In this document: positions 34,858-46,895 of the stretch, piece after piece
Numbering within the stretch: the stretch's first letter is position 1
How the letters are laid out: each line of letters begins with the position of its first letter
Assembly (NCBI GenBank): GCA_019722365.1
Contig: JADFUC010002334.1
Coordinates: 620,001 to 684,000, forward strand
Origin: Lithospermum erythrorhizon
Taxonomy: Eukaryota; Streptophyta; Magnoliopsida; Boraginales; Boraginaceae
DNA length: 64,000 bases
Direction of reading: 5' to 3'
Notes under the pieces: generated by a model
The model's database searches: none
Told to the model about the DNA's origin: nothing
What the model saw: only the letters and a program-made list of their open reading frames with translations
Position numbers and translations under genes: made by a program

Positions 34858-36448
34858 CCTCACTCTTGCCTATGAGTATCTGTTTATTTAGTTTTTGTGT
34901 GTAGACTTCTATGGACTATGTGTTCTATGGTTTTGTAAAGTCAGATGTTTGATGAGGGTGTGGAACATTTTTATTTTTAGTTTTCTGTAAGTGGTCAAAA
35001 TTTTAAGTTTCTAGACAAATGTTTGATGCTATAATGTTTGTGTTATCTAATTCTTGTGTGATTATGTTACACTGCTTACAGTCATGGTAACTGTAATTGT
35101 TTATGTTTGTAAATTAAGTAATATTTGTCATTATTTTATTTTATTTTTCAATTAGCGATGATTATTACAAATAAGAATACATAAATTTCTAAGTAATGTA
35201 TCAGTTAGAGTGAGTGCTTCAAAGTAAGAGTTGAATCGATATCACAGTGAAGTTAAAGATTAGGATCTTACTGAATTCTTAAGTCATTATAATGTTTTCT
35301 CTTTTTTATGGTTGTAGTTAAAAAATTAGTTTTTTTTATAGTTGTTGTTTAGCGTAATAAATAGCGTTTTTATATTTTAATGTATTTTTTGTTAATTTTT
35401 CTCTTTAAATAAATAATAAATTCTTAGAATGATATTGTTTGATTGATTGTCGTTATATATTTTTGATGTCTTTTAATTATTTGAAGTATGTATCATTATT
35501 TCAAGCACCATACAAGTAGTGACATATAAGTGTAACAAACAATTCAATATCATAAATGCTTTATAACATAATTATTTATGATTTTGTGTCCTAAACCATA
35601 ATACGAGTATTCTTTTGTGGGTCACTGAAACTGACACATGGTAATATATGTTCTTCTCTTAATGATGTGTCCTAAATCATTAATTGAACGTAAATTCAAA
35701 GATAATGATGTGACATAGTGTGACTTCTTCTCTTGGCCTTTAGCCTAACTAATGGATGTATATATCTTGATCATATATATCTTAATGATAAAATTTAAAT
35801 GGATTGGTCTAGTGAAGTCATCAAATGATAAAAAAGTTCGAAAACCTAAAACTTGTAGGTTCGATTCCCACTAATTTTCTTTCGGGAAGTAGATCTGTAA
35901 GAATCTTCTTAAACGTTCAAAAGAGTCCGAAAATATACCATGTCTTTTAATTTAGGCATCATTTCCTTATACTAATTTTTTTTTGATAAAAAAAAATATA
36001 CTCCTATATCTTAATCATCATAAAATAGAAAAGTGAAATTGTAATGATGTGTAATCTAGAACTATTCTTGTCAAGAAGTGGTTGTTTATGATGCGGTGTC
36101 CAATTTTCAAAAGAGAAGCACTTCATTACCATCCCCACATGTTTCATTAACCGACGAAGGAAGAGTTCTATACAATGAATCTAATATATATATATATATT
36201 GTTTTTTCTGTTAACATAAGATCATGATAGTACTTACATATTAAGATTAATATTGTCCCTTCATACATCACTATTGATGGGAAAGGGAAAATGATTAACT
36301 CATTAATATATAAATATAAAAGAAACTTCGAGTTATCAATTAATATTGAACCAATAAAATACATAAGCGTCATTGGAAAGCTATAACAGATTATTAAGGT
36401 GATGTCTTCGGTTGGTACAAGATAATTTCAATTAGTGGAGTCTAAAGA
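34858..36448. other. 3' flank of SnRK2 and AT-rich spacer
   Basis: This contains the SnRK2 3' UTR, then AT-rich spacer with a SINE-like element at 35,800-35,940. The minus frame at 36107-36373 is not recognised. Confidence 0.4.
35800..35940 (+). repeat. tRNA-derived SINE head
   Basis: TGGTCTAGTGAAG at 35,805 matches a Pol III A box and GGTTCGATTCC at 35,858-35,868 matches a B box almost exactly. The spacing of about 53 bases fits a tRNA-related SINE. There is no acceptor-stem pairing of a functional tRNA. The 3' tail and target duplication were not resolved. Confidence 0.6.
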
Positions 36449-39400
36449 CAGTGGCCGAGGCTGCGCACAGTGTAGGTTACCATAGTGCGGTTAACGAGCA
36501 GTTCACTTAGGAGTGATCGTTTCAGTTCTTCACAGGGAACGAGAACACGTTCATTTAAGATACTCGATTTTAAGCGTTCACGATATTAAGGCTGTCTCGC
36601 GTTGAAAAGCAGAAAACTAATAAAGTTTAAGGTTCCACTTGAAAACCTGCTTAATTAGTGGGCTGTTAGATCCATTTTGTGCAGAACAATAGTCTGAAAA
36701 ATACGAAACAGACTATAAGTTAGTCGAGGCTAATGAACAGGGCAAAATAAAGCCACCAAAAGCAACGAGAGCACGGTAGAGCGCGGTAACGTGTTCGGCG
36801 TAGTCGGATTATGACCATGAGCCGTTCGAGGGAATCTTTGGTACATTAAGTTCCCATTTTTAGTGTATCGAAGTTTGAAAGCAATGCCGCGTTCTATTGT
36901 GTCCAGCAATGAATACTAGTTTTGAGCCTTAAATTGGTTAAAAATTGAACAACCAACATATATTTAAATTGAGCAATAACATTTCTAATGAAATAATTTT
37001 TTATTAATCTTGAAAGAGGCTATTTTAAGATCTAGAGCGGCACCTACATAAACATTAATACCGTACAAATGGGCCTTGAAACAATACAATGTGATTCAGT
37101 CCTTTCGGGATGAAGCACTAAAAGTTAAAGAAATCATGCAGCGGTTAGGTTGTGACGTTCGCTTAGAATGATCCTTGTCAGTGAAGTAAATATGGTGTGT
37201 TTAAATTAATATCCTCGGACTTTTCACTTTTCGATTCGCGTACATCATCTGGTTAAATTAAATGTGGTAGAGCACCTGATACTTGCGAAAAAAGTTGGCC
37301 CGGCTTGATTTTTCGGTAGTTTGGATCTACATGATAGCGGCTTGAAGAATGCTTTGCGTAGCGGCCGCCAGGATTTCGCCTGCTGGGCGTAGTGATGGTT
37401 ATGATTTGTGAACTTGTTATTAAGTTGATACTTATGGTTTATGAACTTGTGAATTGTGATTATTAACAAGAAAAATAGTATTATAGATGAAAAATGATGC
37501 ATTTAATACAAGCGGTATCACGCTTTCGATGGAATGAATGCATTGGTCATGCTGGATATATAACGACTCTTACTTGACATAAGCGTGGTACCTTTTGGTT
37601 GAAGCGATACCCGCGTTAATGTTGACAATCTCTTTTATATGAAATTTTATGATCGGGCGTGAAATGCCGTTTAATTCACGGTACCATATTTGGTTTCGGC
37701 GCTACTTTTATGAAGTGTATGATCGCGGGGTACCGTTTGGTTGAGGCAATGCCGTTTGTTCAAAACTTGACATCACGTTTGGTCTAAAGTGGTCTTGTTC
37801 CTTCATGATGCCGCGTTTGGCTCTGTCTGTCGCCCATTTTACCACTTATTCCTTGTCGTTTTAAGCGATTTCAAAACAACAATCACTTTCTAAGCAATTA
37901 CAATATTCATTACTTGTTTGGTTTTTGGGCTTCTTCGTTCACCGATCAGCAAATCTTCGCTTTGCTCCATCTCAGATCGGTATTATACATCGACACATAA
38001 ATTTTGATATTTGTTCTTACAAATTAATGGCGTCAACTGTCAGCTTTTGGTAAAAATGTTCGAAGTGATCTTGGAATATGTCCCAATGATTTTGTTAATT
38101 TAGAGGATATTGATAATCGTATGGATGAGCTACCGTTATTAGCTACCGATCACAGTGCTCTGGATACTACTATTGAAAGGAAAAAAGCTTACGTGATTTG
38201 AAAATATTTTCGTAGGACCGTGAAAAATAAAGCGACAACTTGTTTAAATTGTAAAGTCTTTACATCATGGAAAGCGAATTTAGGGTAAAGGGAAGCGGTC
38301 ATCTTGCTAGGCAACTTAAGTGGTCATAAGATCAAGATAGTGGTGGGGAGGGTGGTCTGTGAGGCCCATTGATCACCGACAGCCAAAAACTTTTTTTAGT
38401 ATTTTAGCTTATATGATTGAAACTATAAAATTTGTAATTGTTAATTCTTTGCCTTTTAATCATTGTGATGGATGGCGTTCACTAAATGGATTCAAAATAT
38501 CGTTAATCGAAGCCACGTATCACGTCTTACTTTCTGACGCATGCTTTTAAATATTTTAAAAATGAAAAGAATCTTAGGTAAAACTCTTATAAATTTGTCT
38601 TATAAAATGTGTTTGACTAGTGATATTGGTGTCTTTTAGTTTTGATATAATGTGTAGCAATGTAATTCGTCGTCATGATTAGGTCTTACAAAGGAGAATT
38701 ATATATTTAGATCGTCATTACTTGTAACAATATTCAAATTTAGGAAGAGTATACTCGCGTGTACTTGATGATTTCAAATGTTTGAATAGAACTACTTGAT
38801 TTCATTTTGATACTCGTCCGCTAATACCATTTCAATTGAAAATTAAAGATTCCTATTAAACCGGATTTTAGTGAACTTTTTCATGTTGGAGATGTTTATT
38901 TAGTGCTTGATTAGTTGCTAAGATGGAATAAAAGACTGACTAGGATGAGTTTATTTTTACCAATTAAATAGGCGGTAATTTTGTTGTTAATGGCGGGGTA
39001 AGAAAACATGAATATAAAAAATTGGTTGACGCTTCCGGTAAGAAGTTTAAAAAATTAATTTTGGATTGTGATACTAGATGGAACTCGACTTACGATCTAC
39101 TTGTTCGTGCATATATGTATAAGGAGGAAATCATGACATTTTTATACGTGTAACTCGATTGGTGAATTATTATGTTCCACTCACACATATAGTAATTGGA
39201 AATATTGTTATAAATTACTTAAGTTTCTAGAGCCATAAAGATTATACTAAAGTTTTTTCAACTCAATATATGAACCAAAATAATATTCATGCTGGCTTTA
39301 AAATGTGTCGTTAATCTTTAGATTCATATGACAAAACATAGAGATGAATTTATGTTGTTAAGAATATGATTCGAATATGGAAGATAAGTTTTAAAATATT

Positions 39401-40650
39401 TTCATCTTATACGCATGCGTATGCGGTGGTATATCTTTGGATCACAATGCTAAATTAAGTCATTTTAATTTACATGTGTGAAATTGTATTATGAAACATT
39501 AGTCTTGGCTTTAATCTGGCCCAAAGAGTTTTGATGTTCAGAAATGAAAAAATGTAATTGAAACATATATGTATAACATGTATAGTAAATACCAATCAAG
39601 GTATGGACAATGTAAGACCGCACCCTATAGTAGTGTACAAAGTTTTAATGTGCCTCGCGCGGGAGTTAAAATATGAAGTCAACATGATCACCTTAGAAAT
39701 ACTGTACAATTATTAGGTGAAACTAATCCAATCGCTCCACTTGAGACACTGTGAATTAACTATATTTAACTACTAACTTTGAATTGAGTCAATATAATGA
39801 TAAAAATCCTTTGATATATTAAAATGGTAAGTAAAGGAAACATTGTTTCGGTATTGTCTAAGATAGCAAAGAAATATTTTCTATACATGTCTATAATAGC
39901 TAGTGAATCCGCATTTAGCATGGCGGCTGATACACTCAAAGGCGATTGAGAGACTTACAAGCTCGGCGTTGAAGTATGTGTGTGTATCGAGTTAGATGAC
40001 CGCCCGAGCATAAGAATACAAGATAAAGCCTTGATCATGGAATGGAAAAAGATATGTTCGACGATTTTAGTGACATTGAGGAAAGAAAGCGAAGAAACGA
40101 AGAGAAACTATATGATAGAAATATAATCCGACAAAGAAGAATCCGAAGATGAATTAGTTTATGATGATTAGATTTGTATAGTTTGGCCTAATTTTGATTG
40201 AATGAAACTAAATGTAAAATTTCACTGGCCTGCAGTATAAAGCGTAGTGACATAATAATAAAATATCTATTTTGTTTCAATTTGACAAGTGTAGCATTTT
40301 TAATACCTCTAATGTCATTAAGCATCATACCGCCTCACATGCAATGGTACACGCTTTAGTTAAGCATTAGTGCTTTGTTATTATCTCATGGTACCCACGT
40401 TTAAAACAATAAACATGGCTTACTGCTCTCAAGGTTAAATTTTACGTTAAGAAACAAGGCCCACCGTTTGATATCTTAGCATTAATTAGTTTTTGTTGGC
40501 GGTATCCGCGTTGACTTTATAATCTATGATAAACTTTGTAAGTTAAATGTGGTACCATTGAAAATCAAGCGGTACCGTATTTATACTCGATTGAGTTTGA
40601 AAGGGTGCGATTTTTTGAGCTTCGTCTAATAGCTTGAAACCAAAATTAAC
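36449..40650 (+). mobile_element. autonomous hAT transposon relic
   Basis: CAGTGGCCGAGGC at 36,449 resembles a hAT terminal repeat. It is followed by subterminal DNA rich in GGTACCG-like motifs, clustered at about 37,580-37,740 and again beyond the transposase at about 40,390-40,585. Subterminal motif clusters at both ends are typical of hAT elements, where transposase binds. The transposase remnant lies between. No matching right terminal repeat or TSD was found, so the right border is only an estimate. Confidence 0.6.
38020..40173 (+). pseudogene. hAT transposase, degraded
   Basis: The plus-strand frames carry hAT transposase landmarks in order. An N-terminal BED-type zinc finger remnant (TTCLNCK, then GSGHLARQLK-like, about 38,230-38,320) comes first. 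The NSLPFNHCDGWRSLNGF block (about 38,440-38,490) follows, corresponding to the family's LPF..VE...F. The very clear KLILDCDTRWNSTYDLLVRA lies at about 39,050-39,115. The C-terminal hATC dimerisation remnant (ILSIPVS..ASESAFS-like) is at about 39,880-39,930 and a tail of charged residues ends near 40,173. Stops such as TGA in place of Trp in VIWKYF, plus several frame shifts, make it non-functional. It belongs to the plant Ac/RICESLEEPER-like group. Confidence 0.8.
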
Positions 40651-42600
40651 CTACAAATTTCAATTATTCCTCGCGTCGACCCATAAACTACTTATAAAGT
40701 GTTACATTTTGCAAATCTATTCTTGATTAACACTTCCAATTTCAAAATGACACCAAAAAATAATAAAAAAGGGTCAACCATCTGCGAAGGCGAAGGAGCT
40801 GAATTCTTATTCCAATATTTAGATGATGCTAAATTAAGTGGAATTTGTACATTTAGTTGTGAATGATATCCGGAAATCGTAATGCAATTCTATAAGTCTA
40901 TGGGCATGGATCGTAAGGCCGAGGCCCAGATAATAGCTGACCCTGCTGAATGGGACTTACATTTATGTCAGCGGTGTCCTGAGGATGATGATATGGAGGA
41001 TTTGAGAAGTGAGTTTTTATAGTATCTGCGAGAATAATGAGGGATGTATAGAGGATTATCAGAGCTAGGGGGGGTGGTGTGAGAATTGACCCATAAAACA
41101 AGAAGAATGTGCTAAGATTCTTAACAATAATCGTAGAGCCCTAAATCCCAAGTTAGTTTATAAAGTACAATGAAAATTTAAATGGGTAGGAAAGTTTGTG
41201 TCGAATATAGTCAAGGGATTTTTTGTTTCCTATCGCTTTCGTCGAGCCCTGAAAACTTGGCGTAATACAAATATTAGCTACTTAGGCGCTCTTGAATGAT
41301 CTGAATGTTAGCTACACTCGTATTATCTAGAATACACATTTTTTTACCATAAAATAAGGCTCCTTGATATTAGTGATCTATCATTTGTTGGTAATGTAAA
41401 AAATGTCCCACTATTTTAGAATAATAAGTAGCGTGGGGTTAATAAAGAAGAGTCGATGGTAGGAAAAAAGCTTCAATTCTTCAAATTTGAAGTTTATTTG
41501 TGGGAGAAGGCGTTGCGATCGAAGTGGGAGATTCCTGAGCAATTTGAGGAGGTTAGGCCACAGTTTGGAACTTGATGGATCAGAGCCAGGCTCGATAGGG
41601 TGGGTGCACAGTGCAGAGAGGCGGGGTACAGGGGAGGGTATCCATTTCCTTAAATTGAGGCATCGCCTGCATGACAAGCAGAGAGGTCGATATTGAACCC
41701 GCAGTGCCTGAACGATTAACTAAAGAAGCGCTTGGGAACATTTCATTGAAGATAGGGTAGTATACGATGAAGACGGAGGTAGCAGGGTTCGCAGTCGTGT
41801 GAAGGGCGGGGAAGAGGGATGATGAGCGATATGGCGTCGATGGGGATCCGTATGGGTGGGATGTCCTGTCGATTCGAGGAAGGATCGGCAGCGACATTTT
41901 TCCGACAACCTAGTGACAACTCCCATGTGCCCGCCTCCTCCGCGTCCTCTTGATGATGCTCAGGCCTTGTTAGAGTCGAAGAAGGGCGTGAAAAACCACA
42001 TGAATGAATGTGTTTATATATTCATATGTATGATGTTTATGGTGTTTCAAGTTTGAACAATGTTTTTTATTTATGTATGATGGTTATGGTGTTTGAACAA
42101 TGATGGTTATGGTTATGTTTTTTATTTACGTACTTTTATTTATGTATGATGGTTATGAACAATGTTTGATATGTTTGATATGTTGTGAATGTTGTGAATG
42201 GTGTATTAGTGAATGTTGTGAATGGTGTAGTAGTTTGATATGTTGTAGAATGGTCGGAAAATTTCAGCTAATCTTTGGTATTAGCATTGATGCCAGTTTA
42301 AGCCCAGGTCTGCGTTAGTTCTGATAATGTGATGCGTGATGCGCGTTAATGTGCGGCGTAAGGGCGCCAGGCAGGTAGAGGTAGAATATGGAGTGGGGTA
42401 CCGAGCAGAGTGTAATCCCACTTCGGCGCGTCGGCCACTACTTAACAAACCGGGGGGACGTTCATGGGCCTATTGGGCCGAATTCGGTCGAACGGATTTA
42501 GTTAGCCCCCGAGAGAGCGACCACGAGGCCCGATTCGATGCTCGTGGACTATAAGTTATGAATAATTTCATCCATCTAGTTGGGTCAGCCCAAGTCTCCA
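40650..42600. other. CpG-rich TE-like sequence with a low-complexity tail
   Basis: No domain was identified. A plus-strand open stretch from 40,747 (MTPKNNKKGSTICEGEGAEF) to about 41,010 and another at 41,487-41,696 read as protein-like but match nothing I know. At about 42,010-42,250 a TGATGGTTATGGTG / TGAATGTTGTGAATGG array forms an irregular short tandem repeat. Probably decayed transposon. Confidence 0.35.
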
Positions 42601-43182
42601 ACCTCATTTGAGCTAAATATGTATTCTTTGTCCAATTTTGATTGTCATTTGACATAATCTAATTGCAAATATTATAAGTTAATGATTTCTCATTTTTTTC
42701 ATGTCAATATTGTTCAAAAGTATATACGATATCACATAATATTTAATTATACACAATTTTCTTTACATTATTTATAAAATATATAATTAAAAAATCGATC
42801 CTAAATCAAATATAATATTAAAATTGCATGTTGGTATGTTCAAAGTCATCTCAATCCATTTTCGCGGTGAACTGACGCCTTCAATTCCTCAATTTTCTGA
42901 TTTCACACATCATATATAAAGCTAAACAAATTGGTCCCTCCATATTCAATTCATCTCTCTTTACTCAATGTATTTTGTTTTTATTTAATTGTTATCATCC
43001 ATATCTACATCATTCCACCTACTCTTTCTTGTGTATATCTCTAATGGCTGTGTTTTTTTGTGTCACAAAAATTCAAGAAACCATAAATATGGCATTTTTT
43101 ATATTATTTTGGAGATAAGAGTTAATAAAGAAACAAAAAATATTGGAGTAAGAGTTAGTTATAGAATAAGTGAGAAGAGGAT
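42600..43182. other. upstream region of the RNF170-like gene
   Basis: AT-rich sequence leading to the ATG at 43,183. It presumably contains the promoter and 5' UTR. No specific element can be assigned. Confidence 0.35.
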
Positions 43183-44928
43183 ATGGAATTTTTTATGAGA
43201 AGGGGTTGTTTGGTTGTTGAAGAACATGAAAATAAGAAAGTGATGAGCAAAAATGGTGAAAGGAAAAATGATAAACTGGAAAGGCCACCATATGATGATT
43301 GTTGTCCCATTTGTTTTGGAGATTTCACTCTCCCTTGCAGAACTAGCTGTGGTCACTGGTTTTGTGGTAATGTTTTGTTCTGAATATCTTGATATGGAGA
43401 TTTGATCATCATTTATCTTGAATCAACTAGAGAAATCATGTTGAAGTTTGCATTTTTATTTAACTTTCTTGTATTTTTCTATTTTGTTGGTTGAAATGAA
43501 ATGAAGTATTTGCTAAAAATGATGTAGAGGTCCATTATCTTCTTGCAACTCTGAAATATCATGGTTACTAGAACAGTTCCATTAAGTTTGTTGAGTTCAT
43601 TTGTTATAGTTACGTAGTAAAATCTGCATAACCACACTTTCATTTTTATTGGTAATTGAAATAAAGAGATGCTAAAAATTGCTATAATTTCTTGTCTAAT
43701 GATAATGAGTCTTTAGGTTGTATAGATCATTTGCCACTACTCACTAGTAATAGCCTAATAGGGTAGTAAATGACCAGTTAATGTGGATGTTAACTTAATG
43801 TATCGAAAATGATCATATAGTACATATGTGTTGACTTGATATTATGGATTTTGATTGTTCCGAGCTTGCATATGGAAGTTTTGTAGATTGTGAGGAAATG
43901 GAACTATTTTTGTTTTAATTTGGTCAGTGATGCTCTTCGTTGTTAGGATACACGACTTATTGTATCAACATTGCAAGTCTCTGCACTGCAATTTTTTCCA
44001 TTTCACTAGACTGCAAGAATCTCTAATATGATTGTTACTACTACCTTCAGCTGGTTGCATTTTGGAGGTTTGGCATTACAGAGCAGCACCTCAACGATGT
44101 AAATGCCCCATATGTTGTTGTCTTATAAAAAATTTAGTGCCGGAGGCATCATTACAAGCTCAGAAAGAAGAGGAAGTAGTTGGGGTTCTTAGAAGTGTTC
44201 AGGAATACAATCATCTTTATGCTGGTGGATTCCATGGGCTTCTAATGGTAACTTAAAGATGTAGTATTAGTTTTCATTGTTTTTACTGGTGATAACAGCT
44301 TAGTTGTTTGGTCCACTAGATTTCTTCCAAGTTGTACCGATTCTATGTTCTTATTTTGATACCTGTTCGATAATGATTGTTTTGACGTTGGCCATTGTTT
44401 ATTTGATCCTAACAGAAAGTACGAGCATCTCCTCTGTTGACTAGGAGTATTTTCCAGAACTTGATTGATCCTGGTAGATTGAAACAAAATTATTACATAA
44501 TGCGGTTTTTTGCAGTAAGTTCTCATGTTTGCTTCAGATTCCTTATTTTCGTAAAAGAATAGTCGTTTTGGTATGTGACTTATTTCTCGAGTCATGACAT
44601 GATGCATAATGCAAATACCGAAGTATTATTTTTCTTGAGCACATTTAGTTTCTCTTTGTAAATTGAACTAGATGTACTGTATAGCTTTCTAAATATTGTC
44701 TCCAACAAGATTGCTGTGCTAAAAAATTTGAATGATTTCTACATCACTAGTTACCAGAGTATAGTGGTTAGATTGAGATTCATGATATATCTTAAAATCG
44801 TTAGCCTTTTGAGTTGTGATTATATACTTTCATTAACAATTAAGAAACTAACTGTATTCTTTCGTTTCCCTTGCAGCTTTTGCTTGCTTCCTTATACCAC
44901 ATTTATGAGTGTGACTTTATCCCTGCTG
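43183..44928 (+). CDS. RNF170-like RING E3 ubiquitin ligase, 3' end unresolved
   Basis: Four exons are secure: 43183-43366, 44051-44247, 44416-44514 and 44877-44928. They join in frame with GT-AG introns. The protein starts MEFFMRRGCLVVEE and has a C3HC4 RING at about residues 39-85: CCPICFGDF, CRTSCGHWFCAGCI, and RCKCPICCC. A linker follows (NLVPEASLQAQKEEEVVGVL), then YNHLYAGGFHG and a hydrophobic stretch YYIMRFFALLLASLYHIYEC. This RING plus membrane-segment order is that of RNF170-like ER E3 ligases (DUF1232 in plants). The usual last exon, encoding a second membrane span, is not recognised. A candidate at about 45,226-45,285 splices in frame but is a poor match. The gene may be truncated by the rearrangement that placed an IMPDH remnant downstream. 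Confidence 0.8.
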
Positions 44929-45990
44929 GTATTTTCCATTTCCATCCCCATACTCTAGATTAGTAACTGAACTGTACACTGATACTCTAGATTAGTAACT
45001 ACAGACATGCCGCTTCACGATGCATAGAACCACTGTTCGTCAAGTAATCTATATAGAGAATTTACCATTTTGTGGTTGATCCATTTTGGCAACGTTTTCC
45101 CTAACATCATTTCGAACTAAATGATCTTATGTTATCAAATGGATGGATAGTAAAGCAATGTGAAGGCTAAGTCCTATTTCTGATATTTTTATCTTCAAGC
45201 TAACACCAGTGATCTGCCACTGCAGGGGTTGGCCTCTTGCTTTTACAACAGCAGTGATGTATTGCTATGTATAGGTTACATGTAAAAGCATAGGTTTTGT
45301 ATATTTTCTGCCACACATTATATAGTTAGGTATATGTTCTGCCACATATTTTCTACCATGTAACATGATCTGCTTCTTGTTGGTGAAGCTATTTCTCTCT
45401 AGAGCTGAATGTTATGACATGCCAGGACCTCAAGTTCATGAAACTGAGAATAAGAGAAAGAAAATCAATATATCAGAACAAGCCCAGGAGTTCCAGAGCT
45501 TGAGGTACATTACGAGAACTGCTTTCACGTAGTTTATACCATTGCGTGATTTGCTATTTCAATTCGAAATCTATCCAGTTATGCACTCGACGAGTAGCGA
45601 CTAAGGATTTCGTTACAAAAGAGATACAATTTTTGAGAAGATAACTTTTTTATAATGATCATTGCTATTTTGAAGATAATTATCAAATCAAGTATTAAAT
45701 TGGATAAATCCATTTATTGAGCTCACTAAAGCAAAACTCTGAAACGGAACAGTTACAAGATAATTATCAAATCGAGTTCAGGTTTCATTCGGTTCGATAT
45801 GTTCGAAGGTGGTGTTCAATTTTCAACAGTTTACCATATGCTTACACGGGAGCTAAAGTCACATTGAAATAGTGTTAAAGGGGTGAAATGAAACTATTTG
45901 CTCCCTCATTTGTAAGTGTAGTGTTTGAGGAAGTTTTTGTTTAAGGATAAAAATAGTCTCTGTCTCCAAAACCGATATAAAAAGGTGGTT
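44929..45990. other. region between RNF170-like and the IMPDH remnant
   Basis: An AT-rich region with one possible orphan exon (45,403-45,504, listed separately) and a weak candidate final RNF170 exon near 45,226. About 45,550-45,840 looks TE-like. No other gene was seen. Confidence 0.35.
45403..45504 (+). CDS. possible orphan exon, unidentified
   Basis: This 102-base open segment is bounded by AG (45,401-45,402, after a pyrimidine-rich CTATTTCTCTCT) and GT (45,505). It reads AECYDMPGPQVHETENKRKK and then INISEQAQEFQSLR, a hydrophilic, charged sequence that looks like real protein. I do not recognise its family. It could be a downstream exon of the RNF170-like transcript or a gene fragment. 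Confidence 0.35.
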
Positions 45991-46895
45991 AAAGTAGTGA
46001 AAGTGGAGGGTGAACAGGTGGAGGTATGATGGGTTCTGGAGAGGGTGTGGGAAGCAGAGGGGTATGATGATGTTATCTTTCTGATGCTGTGAAATTGGGT
46101 ACCAACGCAATGTGGAACTTTCCATGGATGGCTACTGCAATGGCTGCGCAGCTGATGGTCGCCCCGCTACTGCCATGCATTTTGGCAACAGAGAGTGGTT
46201 GGTGCCTGGTTTAGGTTGCAGTAGATTATTATTTTCTACTTGTACTAACATTTTTTATATTTGTTCATTCAATGCTTAGTTGTCCAGTGAGGATGCATAT
46301 CATTGACAACATGACAGTACTGAATTTCTCAGCTCAATTTCGGTGGCATTCAAATTAAAAAATACCGAGGTATGGGATCCCTCGAAGCTATGACTAAAGG
46401 GAGCGATCAAAGATACCTTGGTGATACAGCTAAGATGAAGATCACTCAGGGGGTAGTTGGAGCAGTTGCAGATAAGGGATCAGTACTGAAGTTTATACCA
46501 TACACTATGCATGCAGTGAAGCAGGGTTTCCAGGATCTTGGTGCTTCCTCAATTCAGTCTGCTCATGATCTGTTGAGATCCGGAACGTTGAGGCTGGAGG
46601 TTAGCCACAACTGAATCCGCTCATGATTTTTTATAATATGTTCAACCATTACGTTGAACGTTTTTTTTTGTCTTTTGGATTAGTTGGTACCCTCAAATCC
46701 TCAATGACATAATGATCTGCAGAACTTTGAAACTTTTCCTTTTCCGATTAACCATATTTCTTCAAGATACTTGGATCTAAGCAAGGCTCGTTGGCTGACA
46801 ATTTTTCTGCGCTGACGATTTAGGTTCGGACTGGAGAAGCACAAGCCGAAGGAGGAGTTCATGGTCTTGTATCTTATGAAAAGAAATCCTTCTAA
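45990..46895 (+). pseudogene. inosine-5'-monophosphate dehydrogenase (IMPDH), internally deleted
   Basis: IMPDH oxidises IMP to XMP, the first committed step of GMP synthesis. The C-terminal part is well preserved: an exon to 46,599 (about 46,333-46,599) reads IKKYRGMGSLEAMTKGSDQR, with VVGAVADKGSVLKFIPYT and QDLGASSIQSAHDLLRSGTL further on. A GT-AG intron (46,600-46,823) follows, then the last exon 46,824-46,895 ending GGVHGLVSYEKKSF-stop. Upstream, at about 46,030-46,150, short matches to the N-terminus remain (DGF, then YDDVIFL, then MATAMAA), with frame breaks. The whole middle of the ~500-residue enzyme, including the catalytic Cys loop, is absent between about 46,190 and 46,333. Retention of the intron shows it is not a processed copy. 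It cannot encode an active enzyme. Confidence 0.8.

Noticed and set aside
34564..34863. Minus-strand 99-codon hydrophobic frame
   Set aside because: It is the antisense of the SnRK2 acidic tail; GAA/GAG runs read as Phe/Leu on the other strand.
36770..36830. tRNA-like words near AGAGCACGGTAGAGCGCGGTAACG
   Set aside because: No cloverleaf, no B box at the right distance, and it lies inside the hAT relic.
45859..46125. Minus-strand 88-codon frame
   Set aside because: It is antisense to the N-terminal IMPDH remnant and has no signature.
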